Notes: generated by a model not told the origin, from the letters alone. 64,000 nt of DNA from Macrosoma leucophasiata (GCA_036365455.1 JAWQUS010000030.1:806001-870000), one strand, 5' to 3'. Counted from the first letter of the stretch, positions 9,646 to 21,130 are shown. A program made the numbers and translations.

Positions 9646-9752
9646 TCACGGCTGCACCAAATAGTTTCCAGTTCAGCATAATGTCAAGCCGGAGCCTGAG
9701 GCTGGTTTTCAACTGGAAACTACTCGGTGGGACGCGGATCTCAGTCTTAAAA
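9646..9752. repeat. About 100-nt imperfect hairpin
   Basis: TAGTTTCCAGTT near 9664 pairs with AACTGGAAACTA near 9712. The pairing extends outwards imperfectly through CACC/GGTG to GATCTC/GAGATC-like ends. The size resembles a small RNA precursor, but a relic of an inverted-repeat element is equally possible. I recognise no known small RNA in it. Confidence 0.4.
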
Positions 9753-9930
9753 GTCGATAACAACAATGAAATTATTTGCTTTGCACAAAGGAATTAAATA
9801 AAAAAGTAACTTCACTGAGAAATAAATAATAATGATAATTCATCATTATCGAGAGCGCTGGTGCAATCATTAAAATATTTACAATTACTGTGTCGCTCAT
9901 TAACTGTCAGAATATAAAATTATTTTTCAA

Positions 9931-10247
9931 CATAGAGCAACACGGGCCACCGGCCGCGGCGGACCGGAGGGGAGTAGCCATATGCAGGCTTTCCCCTCAG
10001 TCAAAGTACAAGCACAAGTGTTCCTATACCTGTCGCTTGGATATTTAAATGTGTGCGTGCAATTGTTTATGTATTTTGTTCAAGTCATAGTGTAAGTTTC
10101 GTAGTAATAGACGATTTTTGGTGTGTGTGTGTGTGTTACACGCATTTCCCCCCGCAAAAAATGACAGCCTGTTTTGTATCGAAAATAAACGCTATGGCTA
10201 CTCCCCTCCGCGGATCCGCCGCGGCCGGTAGCCCGGGTTGCTCTATG
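9931..10247. mobile_element. TIR element with GC-rich 54-bp termini
   Basis: The left arm (9931-9983) begins CATAGAGCAAC and contains CCGGCCGCGGCGGA and GGGGAGTAGCCATA. The right arm (about 10192-10247) is its reverse complement with a few indels. Total length is about 317 bp. The interior has a GT run and no plausible coding frame. A non-autonomous DNA transposon is likely; the superfamily is unknown and a target duplication is not clear. Confidence 0.7.
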
Positions 10248-10589
10248 TCTTTCAATAACTACTGTCGAGATTGATTGTACTGTTAAAAGACGTTTATGTT
10301 TGAGTGATTTAGCAAATGAGCCTGGTCGTTTTAATTGAAAGTTAATCTTACAACATTAAATAAGCTGCAGATTGATTCATGAGACAAACAAACAGAGTGA
10401 TGAACTGAAATATTAGTATACGTTTTAGATCTTATGATAACGTAGAAAATAACCACTAAGCTACATAATAATATAATGAAATTATAAAAGGAAAACTATC
10501 ACATCTAAGTTGGCTTTACAAGTTTTCCAGTAATAGTCGAGCAAATGTAATACTCGAAATTTTTGAACAACTCTATAGACAATATTTTT

Positions 10590-10695
10590 TTATATGTTTT
10601 TTTTTATTACATCAATCAAACCAAAAAAACTACGGAACCCTGCACTATCTACACTGTGCGTGGCCCAAAACGGAATTGACCGGTTTTTTAAATTA
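10590..10695. repeat. F-like repeat end fragment
   Basis: TTACATCAATCAAACC, ACTACGGAACCCTGCA and TTGACCGGTTTTTT parallel 7150-7230. The two sites share one source family. Confidence 0.45.
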
Positions 10696-10699
10696 AACC

Positions 10700-12110
10700 C
10701 AACGTTGACAAACAAAATTAAATCACAAGCAAAATGCTAACGATACCATTCAGTTGTTATGTTATATTTAGCTTGAAATTAATAATGAAGCGTAAAGCGC
10801 GTACAAACAGCAAGCGTAACGGTTAATCGGCTTTCAGCGCGAATGTGACCGCCACTTCATTATAGAAGCGATTATTTCGTCATGGCCATACTGATAGCGT
10901 TCTATTGCTTTCTAAAGTTATGTTTTACTGTTAACTGTAAAAGAAATTTCTTGGCAAGGCAAAAGTGTTGGGACTTAACGACTCCAATGTTCAATTTTCT
11001 AACATGAATGTAGTCAGTCGACCGAACTATGAGGGTCAAACAATTCGTACTAAATATAATACTGTTGAATGGGCGGAGATTTTAGATTTGAGATTGGATT
11101 GGTGATAGAAAATTTGTTGTTAGTTAACGAGTGTCTGAAAATCAAGCTGCAGGGAATTCTTTATCCAATCTGTATGCCGTTATGCAGTAATTTTAAGTTT
11201 TAAAAGATTTTATCACATTTTAACATTAAAAAACCTTTTTCGACCGGCTAGTTAGCTTTCTTTTTGCCTTCGCTACACCGCTAAGGATGTGGAAATTCAT
11301 ACCTCGAAATCATTATTAATTTCCAAAAAACAACAGTTTGAACAGCTAGGTAAACTCTACCATCAGTAAAATAAAACATCATCAGTCTAATATTCCTCAT
11401 CACTAAGTAAATAACATTAACGTCGCTCGCTGTAACTGGCACCACACCTCCATTTACCGCAGAGTCATTGATAGAGGACATGTAATGCTGACCCCCATTT
11501 AATGAAACTATAGATAAATGGATAAGCGGATGACGTGCGCTTTAATAAACTTCAAACGCGATTATCCTATGAACACATTGGAATGCAAATTGAGTTATGT
11601 CTGGTCATTCAAACATTTGCTTTGATGTTAAAAGGGATGGACATCTCGATTGGAAAAATTAAATGGGAACTGTGAAGATTTTGACAAAAAAAATATTATT
11701 TCGCGTCGATATGTCTTTGACTTCTTTTGCTAGTAGAGCAGCTGTATGTATATTTTCTTGAAACGGTTAGACAAATGTTTTTATAACATGTGCGTTATTG
11801 CTTTAAAAACAAATATATATTTTTACAAATGTCCAACGGGAATTTATCAACTTTAATTTGAAATTACATATAATAATTAAAACTATTATTGCTTAATAAT
11901 TGTTTCCTACATATTAACATTACTGTTTCTAACGATTTCATTTTCCATGTAAAATACAACAAACTTGCTTTGCGAACCAATTTTCGTTATTTTTTTTTAT
12001 CCGTATGAATATTGAAAAATGTATATCGAAACTGGATTCATAAATACTTGGTCAAAAATTCGACTTTACAATTTTACAAGTGTATTATGTTAACTTGAAG
12101 TATAAGACAT
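10700..12110. other. 1.4 kb without recognised feature
   Basis: A/T-rich, apparently unique sequence. The longest frame is 66 codons (11281-11481, minus) and has no domain I know. This is one of the two longest stretches free of recognised repeats. It could be ancient host intergenic DNA or fully decayed elements. Confidence 0.4.
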
Positions 12111-12111
12111 T

Positions 12112-12310
12112 TATGTATGTATGTGTGTATCTTCACGTCAAATCTCTTACGGGATAGACAGAGAATATGATGCGCCAGATATTCCGGTCCTTACACACCC
12201 ATGCAGAATCTACTTTCATAATTCTCTTCCTACAAACTTATCCCGCCCTATTTAGTCCAGGTAGGTCAGTCTTGGTCTTCCTGGGTCTATGCAACCATCC
12301 ACATTTGTAA
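12112..12310 (-). mobile_element. LINE-R 3' fragment, diverged
   Basis: Starts with TGTATGTATGTGTGTATC and continues through CTTCACGTCAAATCTC, parallel to 965-1200 but with many changes. It is a 5'-truncated old copy. Another small plus-strand piece (12342-12396) ends GGCGTGAAGATACATACAT. Confidence 0.75.
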
Positions 12311-12737
12311 TATGTTACCTAATTTTATTTTATAAAAAACACAAAGCACTCTCTGCCTACCCCGCTAGGGACCTGGCGTGAAGATACATACATGGAACGA
12401 TAAGTTCTTACGTAAGAAATATATATTCATTGATAATAATACTTCGACCACCAAACTGGTATAATATTGAATGCCGCACAAATTCTCATTACACTCTACA
12501 TATCAAGACGTATCGTAAATTTACAATTTTATGACAGCGCATGACCCAAGCACTTCCATCATTGCTTTATTGACAGTCATAATGTGGGATATATGGGGCC
12601 AGTTAACATCTTACTACATTGTAGAATAACTGTTGTACAGAGTCCACTATTTCTAGTAAGGTACATTCGATTTTAAAGAACTTTAGGTTGGTGGTGGTGG
12701 TAAATATAAATAATAAAAGATAAAGGTCGACGGCATA

Positions 12738-13012
12738 CACTAATCTACCTATTTTATTTTTTTAAAGAAAAATGGAAAGAAAAATTTGACTTCAGGCGAG
12801 GCTCGAACTCGCGACCTACTGGGAATCTAGTCCAGCCGCTCTTCCAATTGAGCTACTGAAGCCCTGCCCGATTTGTCAAATCTTTCCTTCACATCTAGTA
12901 GCAGCAGCGCCATCTATTACCAACTATGCTATCTATTACTCAATTTTTTTTTTCCATTTTTCTTTAAAAAAATAAAATATATTTCACAAGCATGTGTTAA
13001 TGCGAACTAATC
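12738..13012 (-). mobile_element. SINE-T copy in fold-back form
   Basis: On the minus strand, GCTTCAGTAGCTCAATTGG (A-box-like) and CGAGTTCGAGCCTCG (B-box) lie in a tRNA-like fold. The A/T-rich tail occurs on both sides in opposite orientation: TTTTTTTAAAGAAAAATGG at about 12750 and CCATTTTTCTTTAAAAAAA at about 12953. The same 3' words (TTCACAAGCATGTGTTAATG) occur at 62830. It is not a functional tRNA: the body belongs to a repeat and the anticodon loop is irregular. Confidence 0.65.
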
Positions 13013-13059
13013 TACCTGTTAAGCGGTAGTGATGAGTTACTTCGTGATAGTTAGATGGT

Positions 13060-13411
13060 TTTTTCTTATGTAATGGAAGTGACAAACAAGCATTCACTTC
13101 ACATTGATGTTAAATGATGACGCATCTACCTTTTACCTTCTGTTTTCTTTTAATATAATGAAGGTAGCAAACAAGCAAACAGTTCATATTGATGTTAAGT
13201 GATGACTACAGCCTATAGACACCCATACAAAGACCAAGGTCAAAATGCAAATGCGTTACCACTCCTGAGGCCTAAGGTGCCGGAAATTACAGGGCTGTAC
13301 ATTATCACCTGACCGATAGCGCTGAACACTACCATTTAGCGGTAAGTATATTAGGTAATGCAATGGTGCCTACGCCCTCGAGCCCTTACACTGGAACTCT
13401 GCCACCAGCCT
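13060..13411 (-). mobile_element. SINE-B copy plus extra tail fragment
   Basis: A main copy (13150-13411) with a degraded head (CTGGAACTCTGCCACCAG). It is preceded by a 65-bp fragment of a second copy's tail end (13060-13125), giving a partial tandem. Confidence 0.75.
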
Positions 13412-13714
13412 GGTTCTGTGTCTGTCTATGTGAAAAGAAGTTTCTGTAATACAGCATTTTTTTGGCATCTCAACTTTACTAGGGATGGTTCTATCAAATG
13501 GTTTATCTGTGCAGTACCGTACAAGCAATAAACATACCTCCAGTACTTCGAGATAATCCTATTTTATTACAGCCTCCGCTGCGAAATGTATGATTAACAA
13601 ACTGGAATGCTCATTACAAGGGCTCTCTTATACATTTGTAAGAGTTATTTAATTTCTTAAGGTTCCGTACCTCAAAAGGAGAAATAAATTGTTTGTAGAT
13701 TGAATTTGTTTACT

Positions 13715-14248
13715 GTCTTTTTATGTCATGAAGTGGAAAAAAAGCATACAGTTTACACAGATGGTGTCTAATACTGCATGACATGAAGGTGGCAAACAGG
13801 CATGCAGATCACATTGATTTGAAGTGCTGACTGCAGCCTATAGACATCTACACGAAAACCAGAGGTCAAAATATAGATGCGTTGCCACCCTTGAAACCTC
13901 AGTCGTTATGTATACACTACTAAGTAACACCCCACCATCAGACAGAACAGTGTAGTTACACTGTTCTGTCTGATGGGTGGGGTCAAAAGTCTTAGGAATC
14001 GGCGTGCATGTATGAAGAGAATGATGGAGGTATATGAGGCACGAGAGGTATGTCAGGACCGGGATATCAGGCTCTATACTCTCTGCCTACCCCGTTAGGG
14101 ACCTGGCGTGAAGATACATACATACACACATACGTACTATCTAACTGGAATACGATAGTGCTAAACACTACCATTTGGAGGCAGATAGATTAAATAGTGC
14201 GGTGGCCTTTGGCCTTGACTCCCTACAGTGGAACTCTATCAGCAGTAA
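13715..14248 (-). mobile_element. Old SINE-B copy split by a LINE-R fragment
   Basis: Tail-side parts (13715-13915, with a doubled tail) and head-side part (14128-14248) flank the LINE-R insertion at 13928-14126. Many substitutions indicate an older copy. Confidence 0.65.
13928..14126 (+). mobile_element. 5'-inverted LINE-R fragment
   Basis: A truncated LINE-R 3' end terminating GGCGTGAAGATACATACAT. Its 5' end is a near-perfect palindrome of about 25-bp arms (CACCATCAGACAGAACAGTG against CACTGTTCTGTCTGATGGGT). The 5'-most LINE sequence has been copied in inverted orientation. Confidence 0.8.
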
Positions 14249-14550
14249 AGTGGTTGAGCATCAAAAATGAATAAATAAATACGCTTACACTCACAGCCCA
14301 ACACTAGATATAAACCTGTGTCGTGGGTGCCGTTGCACACATACAATACATACACAAACCCCCAGACCCGAAACAAATATCTGAAGGTCATACAAATATT
14401 TGTCCCGGTGCGGGGATCGAACCCTTCGAATCAAACGGTCATCTTACACCGCTGGACTAACCGGGTTGCCATAGTTTGAAGGCAGATAGATTAGATAATG
14501 CGGTGGCATTTGATCTTGAGTTCCTCCACGAGCATCAAAAATGAATAATT
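14170..14550. repeat. Duplicated flank on both sides of SINE-C
   Basis: The block from AGGCAGATAGATTA to GAGCATCAAAAATGAATAA occurs at about 14175-14275 and again at about 14480-14548, with SINE-C between them. It includes the head part of the old SINE-B plus adjoining DNA. It is far longer than a normal target-site duplication. Confidence 0.75.
14282..14466 (-). mobile_element. SINE-C copy
   Basis: The minus-strand equivalent of 7286-7497: it ends with CCGCTGGACTAACCGGGTT and contains GTGCGGGGATCGAACCC (B-box complement). A few bases are missing next to the B-box. Confidence 0.8.
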
Positions 14551-14788
14551 ACCACGAAACAGCAAAACTCTTTGTATCCTATTAAAATAAGCTTAAGATT
14601 TATAACACAACAGATTAGCGCGACGCGTTCCCAAAGCGGATATTACTCCGAGATTGTCATATTTATGGAGACGCTAAATGTCATCACTTCCGCTCCGAGA
14701 TCAGAACTATCGCATCACCGTGTCTATGTTTTCGGTTAGACACCAGGTGTATTGGAAACTAATAAATTATTATATTTTTTATAAAATA

Positions 14789-15044
14789 CTAGCTGACCCG
14801 GCCACCTTCGTATTGCCTCACAATGAAATAATGTGTCAAGGGTTTGATATACACGGATTATTTGTATGGGAAATTGAAAGTGTGGTTTTTACCATTTCCC
14901 TTCAATTTCTTCATATTTTCTTACCTTTCAAAACCTCCCTTGACTTCCAAAAATAATTTAAAACAACAAAATTAAACAAAATCGGTCCAGCCGTTCTCGA
15001 GTTTTAGACTAACGAACAGCAATTGCTGTATATAAATAGATAGA
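14789..15044 (-). mobile_element. Non-autonomous Helitron
   Basis: Read on the minus strand it starts A|TCTATCTATTTATATACAGC and ends GCCGGGTCAGCTAG|T. This matches the Helitron rules: 5' TC, 3' CTAG, insertion between A and T. It contains the phrase AATCGGTCCAGCCGTTCTCG common in lepidopteran elements. About 256 bp, non-coding. Confidence 0.65.
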
Positions 15045-15049
15045 TTATG

Positions 15050-15755
15050 TTTACTTTTTAAACTTATTTGTGTAAAAAAATTCTGAGTGAAATATTAACT
15101 ATAAAAAGCAAAGAGCTAGGACCAGGAGAATATCTCAAGAGGCTCAACCTAGAAAGTTGGGTCAAGCTGGGCTTAATGCAGAGAGAGAGAGAGAGGCAAC
15201 AGTCCTCCTCGGCACGGCACGTATAGTTAGGAATGTCCTATCTCCCTGTGACCCCTGTCCCTAACCATCAGCTTTGGCCCTGTTCTTGCTACCGACGTCA
15301 CACTATTTCTTTAACTACATAATTTATCACCATTTTACAATTTTAGCAATAATCCTAAATAAAAATGATGTGGCTGGGACCTTCAAGTCTCATCCCATAT
15401 TATTTGGAGATCATATTAAATCCCTTTCTATATCAATCTGAAATCAGACATCACAAAGTACATTAAAATTGACCATAAAATGATACGTACAGAATTTTAT
15501 GTGTCGTAATAGGCAAGATTGCATCATAGACTGCGAAAAAATTCAACTGTAGAAGTTTTATATTACATTCCCTACCCTAGAAATAAAAGATCATAACAAG
15601 GTTTCTAAAAAAAAATTGAAAAGTATAGGGTAAAACAGCTTTGAAATTTAGTATAGTAAACCTAAACACTTCCTGATATTAAAAATATATTTAACCTCCA
15701 TAATATTGTTTGTAATGTAGTAGCAAAGCAATCATACAGTTCAGATTGATCCTTG
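15050..15755. other. No recognised feature
   Basis: A/T-rich sequence with a short GA run at about 15180-15195. No gene or repeat family recognised. Confidence 0.4.
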
Positions 15756-15912
15756 ACGAGCTTCCCTCTGAGGTTTTTCCTAGGTGCTACAATATGGGGT
15801 TTTTCTTAAATGGCATCAAAAGAGTCCTTCAGGGCGCGTTGGCAACTCGAAGGTGACCACTTTCCATCAGATAGCCCGTTAGCTTGTCTGTCAACATTCA
15901 GGCATAAAAAAA
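15756..15912 (+). mobile_element. LINE-J 3' end fragment
   Basis: Encodes a broken version of LPSEVFPRCYNMGFF (here GAGCTTCCCTCTGAGG...TACAATATGGGG). It is followed by the LINE-J 3' UTR words GGTGACCACTTTCCATCAG and GCTTGTCTGTCAACATT, then an A-rich tail. Confidence 0.75.
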
Positions 15913-16273
15913 CAGTAAAAATAAAAAACCTAGTGCACTCTATCTATAGTTCAATATAAGAAGGTAAGCCCAAGATCACGCCAGTCGATATCGCATCTCA
16001 ACGACACGGTACGTGACATCCGCGCGGCACGGAGCACGTATCTCACACGTTATGCATTTTACCTAGTTTTTTTAACAAGCAACATCGTTTTAAATGTTTT
16101 GAAATCTAACCTAAGGTGAGATCGAAGAATTTATAACGGAAAAACAGTGTATCATTCATCTCTTATCGATATAAGGAGTTCTAAAATGAAATATGTTATT
16201 GCCTGTAGACGAAGCTCGTTTTTAATAGAAGTAGGTACTGTTTTTTAGGAAAGACCATTATTATTTTTTATTT

Positions 16274-16690
16274 GTGGTAGAGCTCCAGTGACGGAGCTCG
16301 CGGGCATAGCCACCACCGTATTACCATGCCTACTTGCCACTAAATGGTAGTGTTCAGCACTATCGTGTTCCAGTCAGGTGGTAATGTACGGCTCTGTAAT
16401 TTCCGATACAGAGGCACCTTAGGCCTCAGGAGTGGTAACGCATCTGCATTTTGACCTTGGTCTTTGTGTGGGTGTCTATAGGCTGCAGTCATCACTTAAC
16501 GCCAATGTGAACTGCATGCTTGCTTGCCACTTCCTTTACATAAAAAAAACACACCTTAGACCGCAGGAGTGGTAACGCATCTGCATTTTGACCTTGGTCT
16601 TTGTGTAGGTGTCTATAAGCTGCAGTCGTCACTTAATACCAATGTGAACTTGTTGAACAAGCTTGTTTGCCACTTCCATTACATAAATAT
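16274..16690 (+). mobile_element. SINE-B full copy plus tandem partial copy
   Basis: The full copy (16274-16552) has an intact head hairpin and A-rich tail. A partial second copy (16553-16690) joins directly to that tail, starting mid-element at CACACCTTAGACCGCAGGAG. This looks like a tail-to-body tandem rather than two independent full insertions. Confidence 0.85.
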
Positions 16691-16869
16691 ATGTATAACA
16701 CTAATGAAGGCAACGTTAATTTACCATTTATATGAATGCAAATACATGTACTAATATCGCTATTAAAATGAAGGTTGGTAGAAGAGTGAAAATTAAGGGT
16801 TTGATGACATATTGTTTCAAAATAAATTATTAAATGTAGCAATATATCAGAAATAATAATGGGGTAATC

Positions 16870-17009
16870 TGAGCTCGGTCGCGTTGTCTTAACACAATTT
16901 GTTGAGTCCGAGCGTAATCAGTTGCGGTCGGGGCAACCGCAACGCTTGTCTTGCTGAAGCCCGAGATCTGTTTACCTATGAACGATACTATCCTGTTTGG
17001 AATAGGATG
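16870..17009 (+). repeat. K direct repeat, copy 1
   Basis: About 140 bp (GAGCTCGGTCGCGTTG ... TGTTTGGAATAGGATG), repeated with roughly one change per 12-15 bp at 17801-17940. It contains GCGGTCGGGGCAACCGC, which can form a small stem. A third partial relative lies at about 18465-18520. Function unknown. Confidence 0.8.
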
Positions 17010-17289
17010 AAAATATACTTGAAAGCCAGGCTAACACTAATTTAGTTATCAGTCTGAGAGAGAGCGTAGAATTAACGGCTACTATTTCTATCCTGAAAAA
17101 AAGCATAATCTCGTTATATTGGAATTAAATAACTTATAATTGAAAAAGGAGATTTCTTTATTCATTATCCGCTATCCTACATTTTCTTGTGTTGCTTGAA
17201 GATAAGCAAATGCAACAGGTGTTAACATAATAAGTAAAATTCGCTCATAATAGTGGGCGTCATCACCTAGGTGGGGACACCCGCCACCC

Positions 17290-17540
17290 TTTGATGTTGC
17301 AGCTGAGTGCTGAAGAAGCGCGCTGCAACCATCGAATAGAGAAGAGGTTGAGAGCGCAGCTGGACCTGGATGCCAACACCATGGCAACACCAGTCCACGG
17401 TGTCACCTTCTCCATCACAGCCCCAGGGGAGTGCCAAACGCCGCCCTGCAGCCGCAGGGCAGAAGAAGCTGCAGCAGAGAGGGATGCCCCGGTGCTGCAT
17501 CCGCGTCGCGCGAATGTTGCGCGCGAAGACCAGTGATGAT
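17290..17540 (+). pseudogene. GC-rich coding-like relic
   Basis: A short GC-rich island between the K repeats in otherwise A/T-rich DNA. Part of it (about 17430-17520) matches the minus strand of 33360-33480 with shared GCAGAAGAAG, GCAGCAGAG and CCCCGGTGCTGC. The shared frame would encode PNAxL...EGxxPGAASA with one indel between copies. It may be a fragment of a GC-rich retrotransposon ORF. I do not recognise the protein. Confidence 0.4.
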
Positions 17541-17800
17541 GATCATAATCAATTCGATCATAATCACGTCATTCGATCGTAATATTGGATTCATCAAAAG
17601 TGGCGTTAATAGTGTTACAAATGTCCATAGGCGACGTTGACTATTATTTCCATGAAGTGGCTCATCTTGATCTGATAAAGTATAATTCTGGATAACTGGT
17701 ATTAGTAACATACCCGTGTATACCTTTATGTTGTTTAAAGATAAGTTATACAATACAATGTAGCAATTTAAATATGTAATTTAGCAATGCAGCAGATATT

Positions 17801-17940
17801 TGAGCTCGCTCGCGTTGACTTAACAAAATTTGTTGAGTCCGAGCGTAATCAGTTGAGGTCAGGGCAACCGCAACGCTTGTCTTGCTGTAACCCGAGATCT
17901 GTTTACCCATGAACGATATTATCCTGTTTGGAATAGGATG
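17801..17940 (+). repeat. K direct repeat, copy 2
   Basis: The same orientation as copy 1 and 0.93 kb downstream. The flanking TAGCAAT words upstream are also partly shared. Such a pair could be the terminal repeats of a small element, but no primer-binding site or polypurine tract is visible. Confidence 0.75.
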
Positions 17941-17944
17941 TCAC

Positions 17945-18940
17945 GTTGACACTTCAACCACGACTTGTCTGTGTACATTAAAAAGTAGTTAAAGTCCAAG
18001 TTATGACAGAAAATGTTATGGGAAGTCGTAGTCGGTTGCAGTTTCGATCATAAAAAATGCAGCGTGTATCGATCAGATCATTAATTAATATATTGGGTGC
18101 ACTATTTTGTCGAACTGTTTGAGGACAATTGCAATTTAAGCGTACCTACAGCTACAAAAATTGTTCGTAATTTGTATAATCACCATTTTATTTATTTCTC
18201 TCATTGACTGGAATCAGCAATTTTTGTTAGAGTAGTTGATATTTTAAACCCAAATATACAAAATACACGCCCAAGCCAGTTAAATTACTGAAATAAACGA
18301 ATGTGACCAACCAAGAGCTTAGTATTTCCACAGTTTAAATAATTGTATGCCTTTTAAGTTACATTATTTGACCTACGTTTATTCCAGTTTTACAAATACG
18401 CATTAATTGATGGACTGGCTTTAAAGAATCTATAGAGTCCAAACTTAGATGTATAATTCAGTACAGTTGCGGTTAGAGCAACCAGAACACTAATCTTGCT
18501 GAAGATGCAGATCTGTTTGTTAATAATCTGGTAAAATGGCTTGCGGTGGTCTAGTACTAAAGGTTTTGGTTTAACTTTAACTAGGTTTTGTACTATTGGA
18601 CCCCTAATATACATTACAATGTTATTTTTTTAATAATGTCTATCGAATATTCAAAACAAAATTATGAAGGTACTTTTTTATTAAATTATGTCGCTAACAT
18701 TCTAAATAATTTATGCTTTTACTGTCACCTTTAAACTGCTATATTAAATTACCACCAAAAATATATTTTTGCAAAGAAATAGGATTGATATGCTAACCAA
18801 TTAGTTCTTTTAAATGAAATTTATACTAAATTTCTAATATTATGTAATACAGTTATGTACAGTATGCCCACATTTTTATAAGATAAAAATGAATTATCTC
18901 CATCTAAACGAACAGCTGGAGCTAACGGGTGAACGGTGAA
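17945..18940. other. No recognised gene
   Basis: A/T-rich. It holds a degraded third K-like segment around 18465-18520 (CAGTTGCGGTTAGAGCAACC). Nothing else is recognised. Confidence 0.4.
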
Positions 18941-19200
18941 AATGGTAATATATAGTTTAGATAGTTGGAGCGCAGCCGCGGGTGCTGGCAGGTACGCTGC
19001 CAGTACAAATGTCTGGTGAAATGTCCAGACGGTAAAATATATCCGTTGGAACCTACAACTGTACGAAATAATTATGAGTAATCTATTTATCTCTTCCTTA
19101 TTTGCAAACTACTGGATAGTTAATTTTATACTTTGCTTACTTTGTTTATTTAGATGATATTTTGCTGTTTGCTAAAGTTTCTCAATAATAAGTTAAAATG
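18941..19200 (+). repeat. L direct repeat, copy 1
   Basis: About 260 bp, diverged from copy 2 at 19939-20174. The most conserved part is CGCAGC(C/T)GCGGGTGC(T/C)GGC followed by AGGTACGCTGCCAGT, then GGTAAAATATA. Both copies end near TTTCTCAA. There is no coding frame. A third, weaker match to the upstream phrase (CGAACAGATGAAG) is at about 19535. Confidence 0.75.
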
Positions 19201-19938
19201 GGATTCTGTTTGAGGAAAACCGTAAGTTTTAGTTTTGATATAAACCCATTCTCTTCATTTTATTAAATTGAAACACAATGTTTGCTTCGATAAAATAATT
19301 ACTTATTCGAACTCTAGAAGTTGATTGAACAATTTTATCTCACCGATTTTTTTTTTGTATCCAAAGTATTAAATCGAAAACATTGACTACCCCTTTAAAT
19401 GAAGCTACTGTACAGTTGACAGGAATTTATCGGAAACTAGGACAGGTTTGACTGTTTAAGTTCATCATGGACCAAATTCAAATAAAAATTTTCATAATTT
19501 TTACCACAAACAAATTAGTGATCTTCGTCCGAACGAACAGATGAAGCATAGGAGGTAAAACTGGTAATTTAAATTACAAATTTAAAAAAATATTCATTTA
19601 CTTTCATAACATTTAACTCTGGGTATTGTGGAGACAGGAGCGCTCAAACTAAGTAGACCCTGTGCTATGAGTCTCCTGGTCTCCGCCTCAGGATTTTGTC
19701 CACTTATTTACTAAGTTATAGCTCATGAGAGTAATAAAGAGTATAGAATACTATAAGAGAACGCTTCGCCTGTCCAAAAACAATTTTGGATAGTACTTAT
19801 TGTCACCACATTAGGCATCCACGAGGTTAAGCGGCAAATTCCCTCATAGTACCTATATACATACAGAGACATATGAGAGATTATCTCAAAGTATGCGAGT
19901 GTGTGTGTATTTGCGAGTGTATGTGTGTGTGCGTGTGT

Positions 19939-20174
19939 GGTAAAACTGATAATATAATTCAGATAGTTCACACGCAGCTGCGGGTGCCGGCAGGTACGCT
20001 GCCAGTCTAGTGAAACGGTAAAATATACCCGTCGGCACCCACAACTATACAAAATTATTTAGAGTAATCCATTCATCCTTGTTAGCAAACCGTTGGATGG
20101 TTAGTATTATTCGTTTGTTGGTCTTGTTTATGTTTTGGCGTTTGATATAGTTTCTCAACTATAAGTTCAAACGG
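19939..20174 (+). repeat. L direct repeat, copy 2
   Basis: Same orientation as copy 1, about 1 kb downstream. A GT-rich microsatellite (GTGTGTGTGCGTGTGTG) ends immediately upstream. Confidence 0.75.
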
Positions 20175-20179
20175 ATCTC

Positions 20180-21130
20180 GGCTAGATAGAATACAGTTAA
20201 TTCGTGCTTTGATGTAAATCATTACTGTTCATGCAATTAAATTGACATATAATATTGTGTTTTACATTTCAGGTTTTAACATAGAAAGACTTGAGAGCAA
20301 TTCGTAATTAAAAAAATATATTTCTAGTGACAAAAAATGAGTTCCGTTAAGATTTACCCCCATTTTTCACCGCAATGTTCGTCGAAACATCAACTAAGTA
20401 CAAACACAAGTGAGATAAAAAAATGTAAATTACAAGGTTAGGAAATTCTTTGTAAACAACGAATATACAATTTAAGTAATACATTCTATAAAACTTACAA
20501 AATATTGAAAAAATGTACCTAAGATACACTCAATACAAAATATGTTTAACCAAACCATACCAAAGTTTTAAGCAAGCTAAAACTTAGTTACAGATTCAAT
20601 AAATTGCTATCGCGTGTATGGAGCGCAAAAACAACAACCAAACAAGATCTTTTATCAAAAGAATATGGGGAAAGAACAAAAACGAGCGCGGGCATTTTTT
20701 TAACCCCTTTTACAAAGAGAATTAAAATTCCCCGAAGCATATTGCCCAAGTTTTCGTGGAGGCGGTGTATCGCCCTCGAACCGTATAAGTTGAGGATATT
20801 GAAAATATTTCTCGGATAATCCTCGCGTATCCGAACCACAGGCCTCCGCTTTGCGGGCACATGTTTTCTGAGTGTGTGAATTTTTCAAACTTGAACGGGA
20901 TTTCGTATTTTAAAAATGTAATGTGCATTTCGTGTGATCCATTTTCTACGTGTTAAACTGTTTTTAACGTTATGCGCATAACGCTTGATTAAAGCAATTT
21001 TCTCGCTGGATACGCTCCTAAATTTGTATTTTTGGATCTTTTGAGTTATTAAACAATGAGGTTGCTTGCTATTAGTTGTAGCGTTACAAGATTTAATACA
21101 TTTATAAGTTAAATTTGCTGCAATATTTTT
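20180..21130. other. No recognised gene
   Basis: The 20600-20900 part is less A/T-rich and carries overlapping short frames on both strands (62-90 codons). None shows a domain or bias that would mark a real exon. No repeat family recognised. Confidence 0.35.

Noticed and set aside
16870..17940. K repeats as LTRs of a small retrotransposon
   Set aside because: No TG...CA termini, primer-binding site, polypurine tract or target duplication visible.
20588..20928. Overlapping frames of 62-90 codons on both strands
   Set aside because: Several frames are open at once, with no conserved motif, splice sites or homologue in the window. Not supported as an exon.
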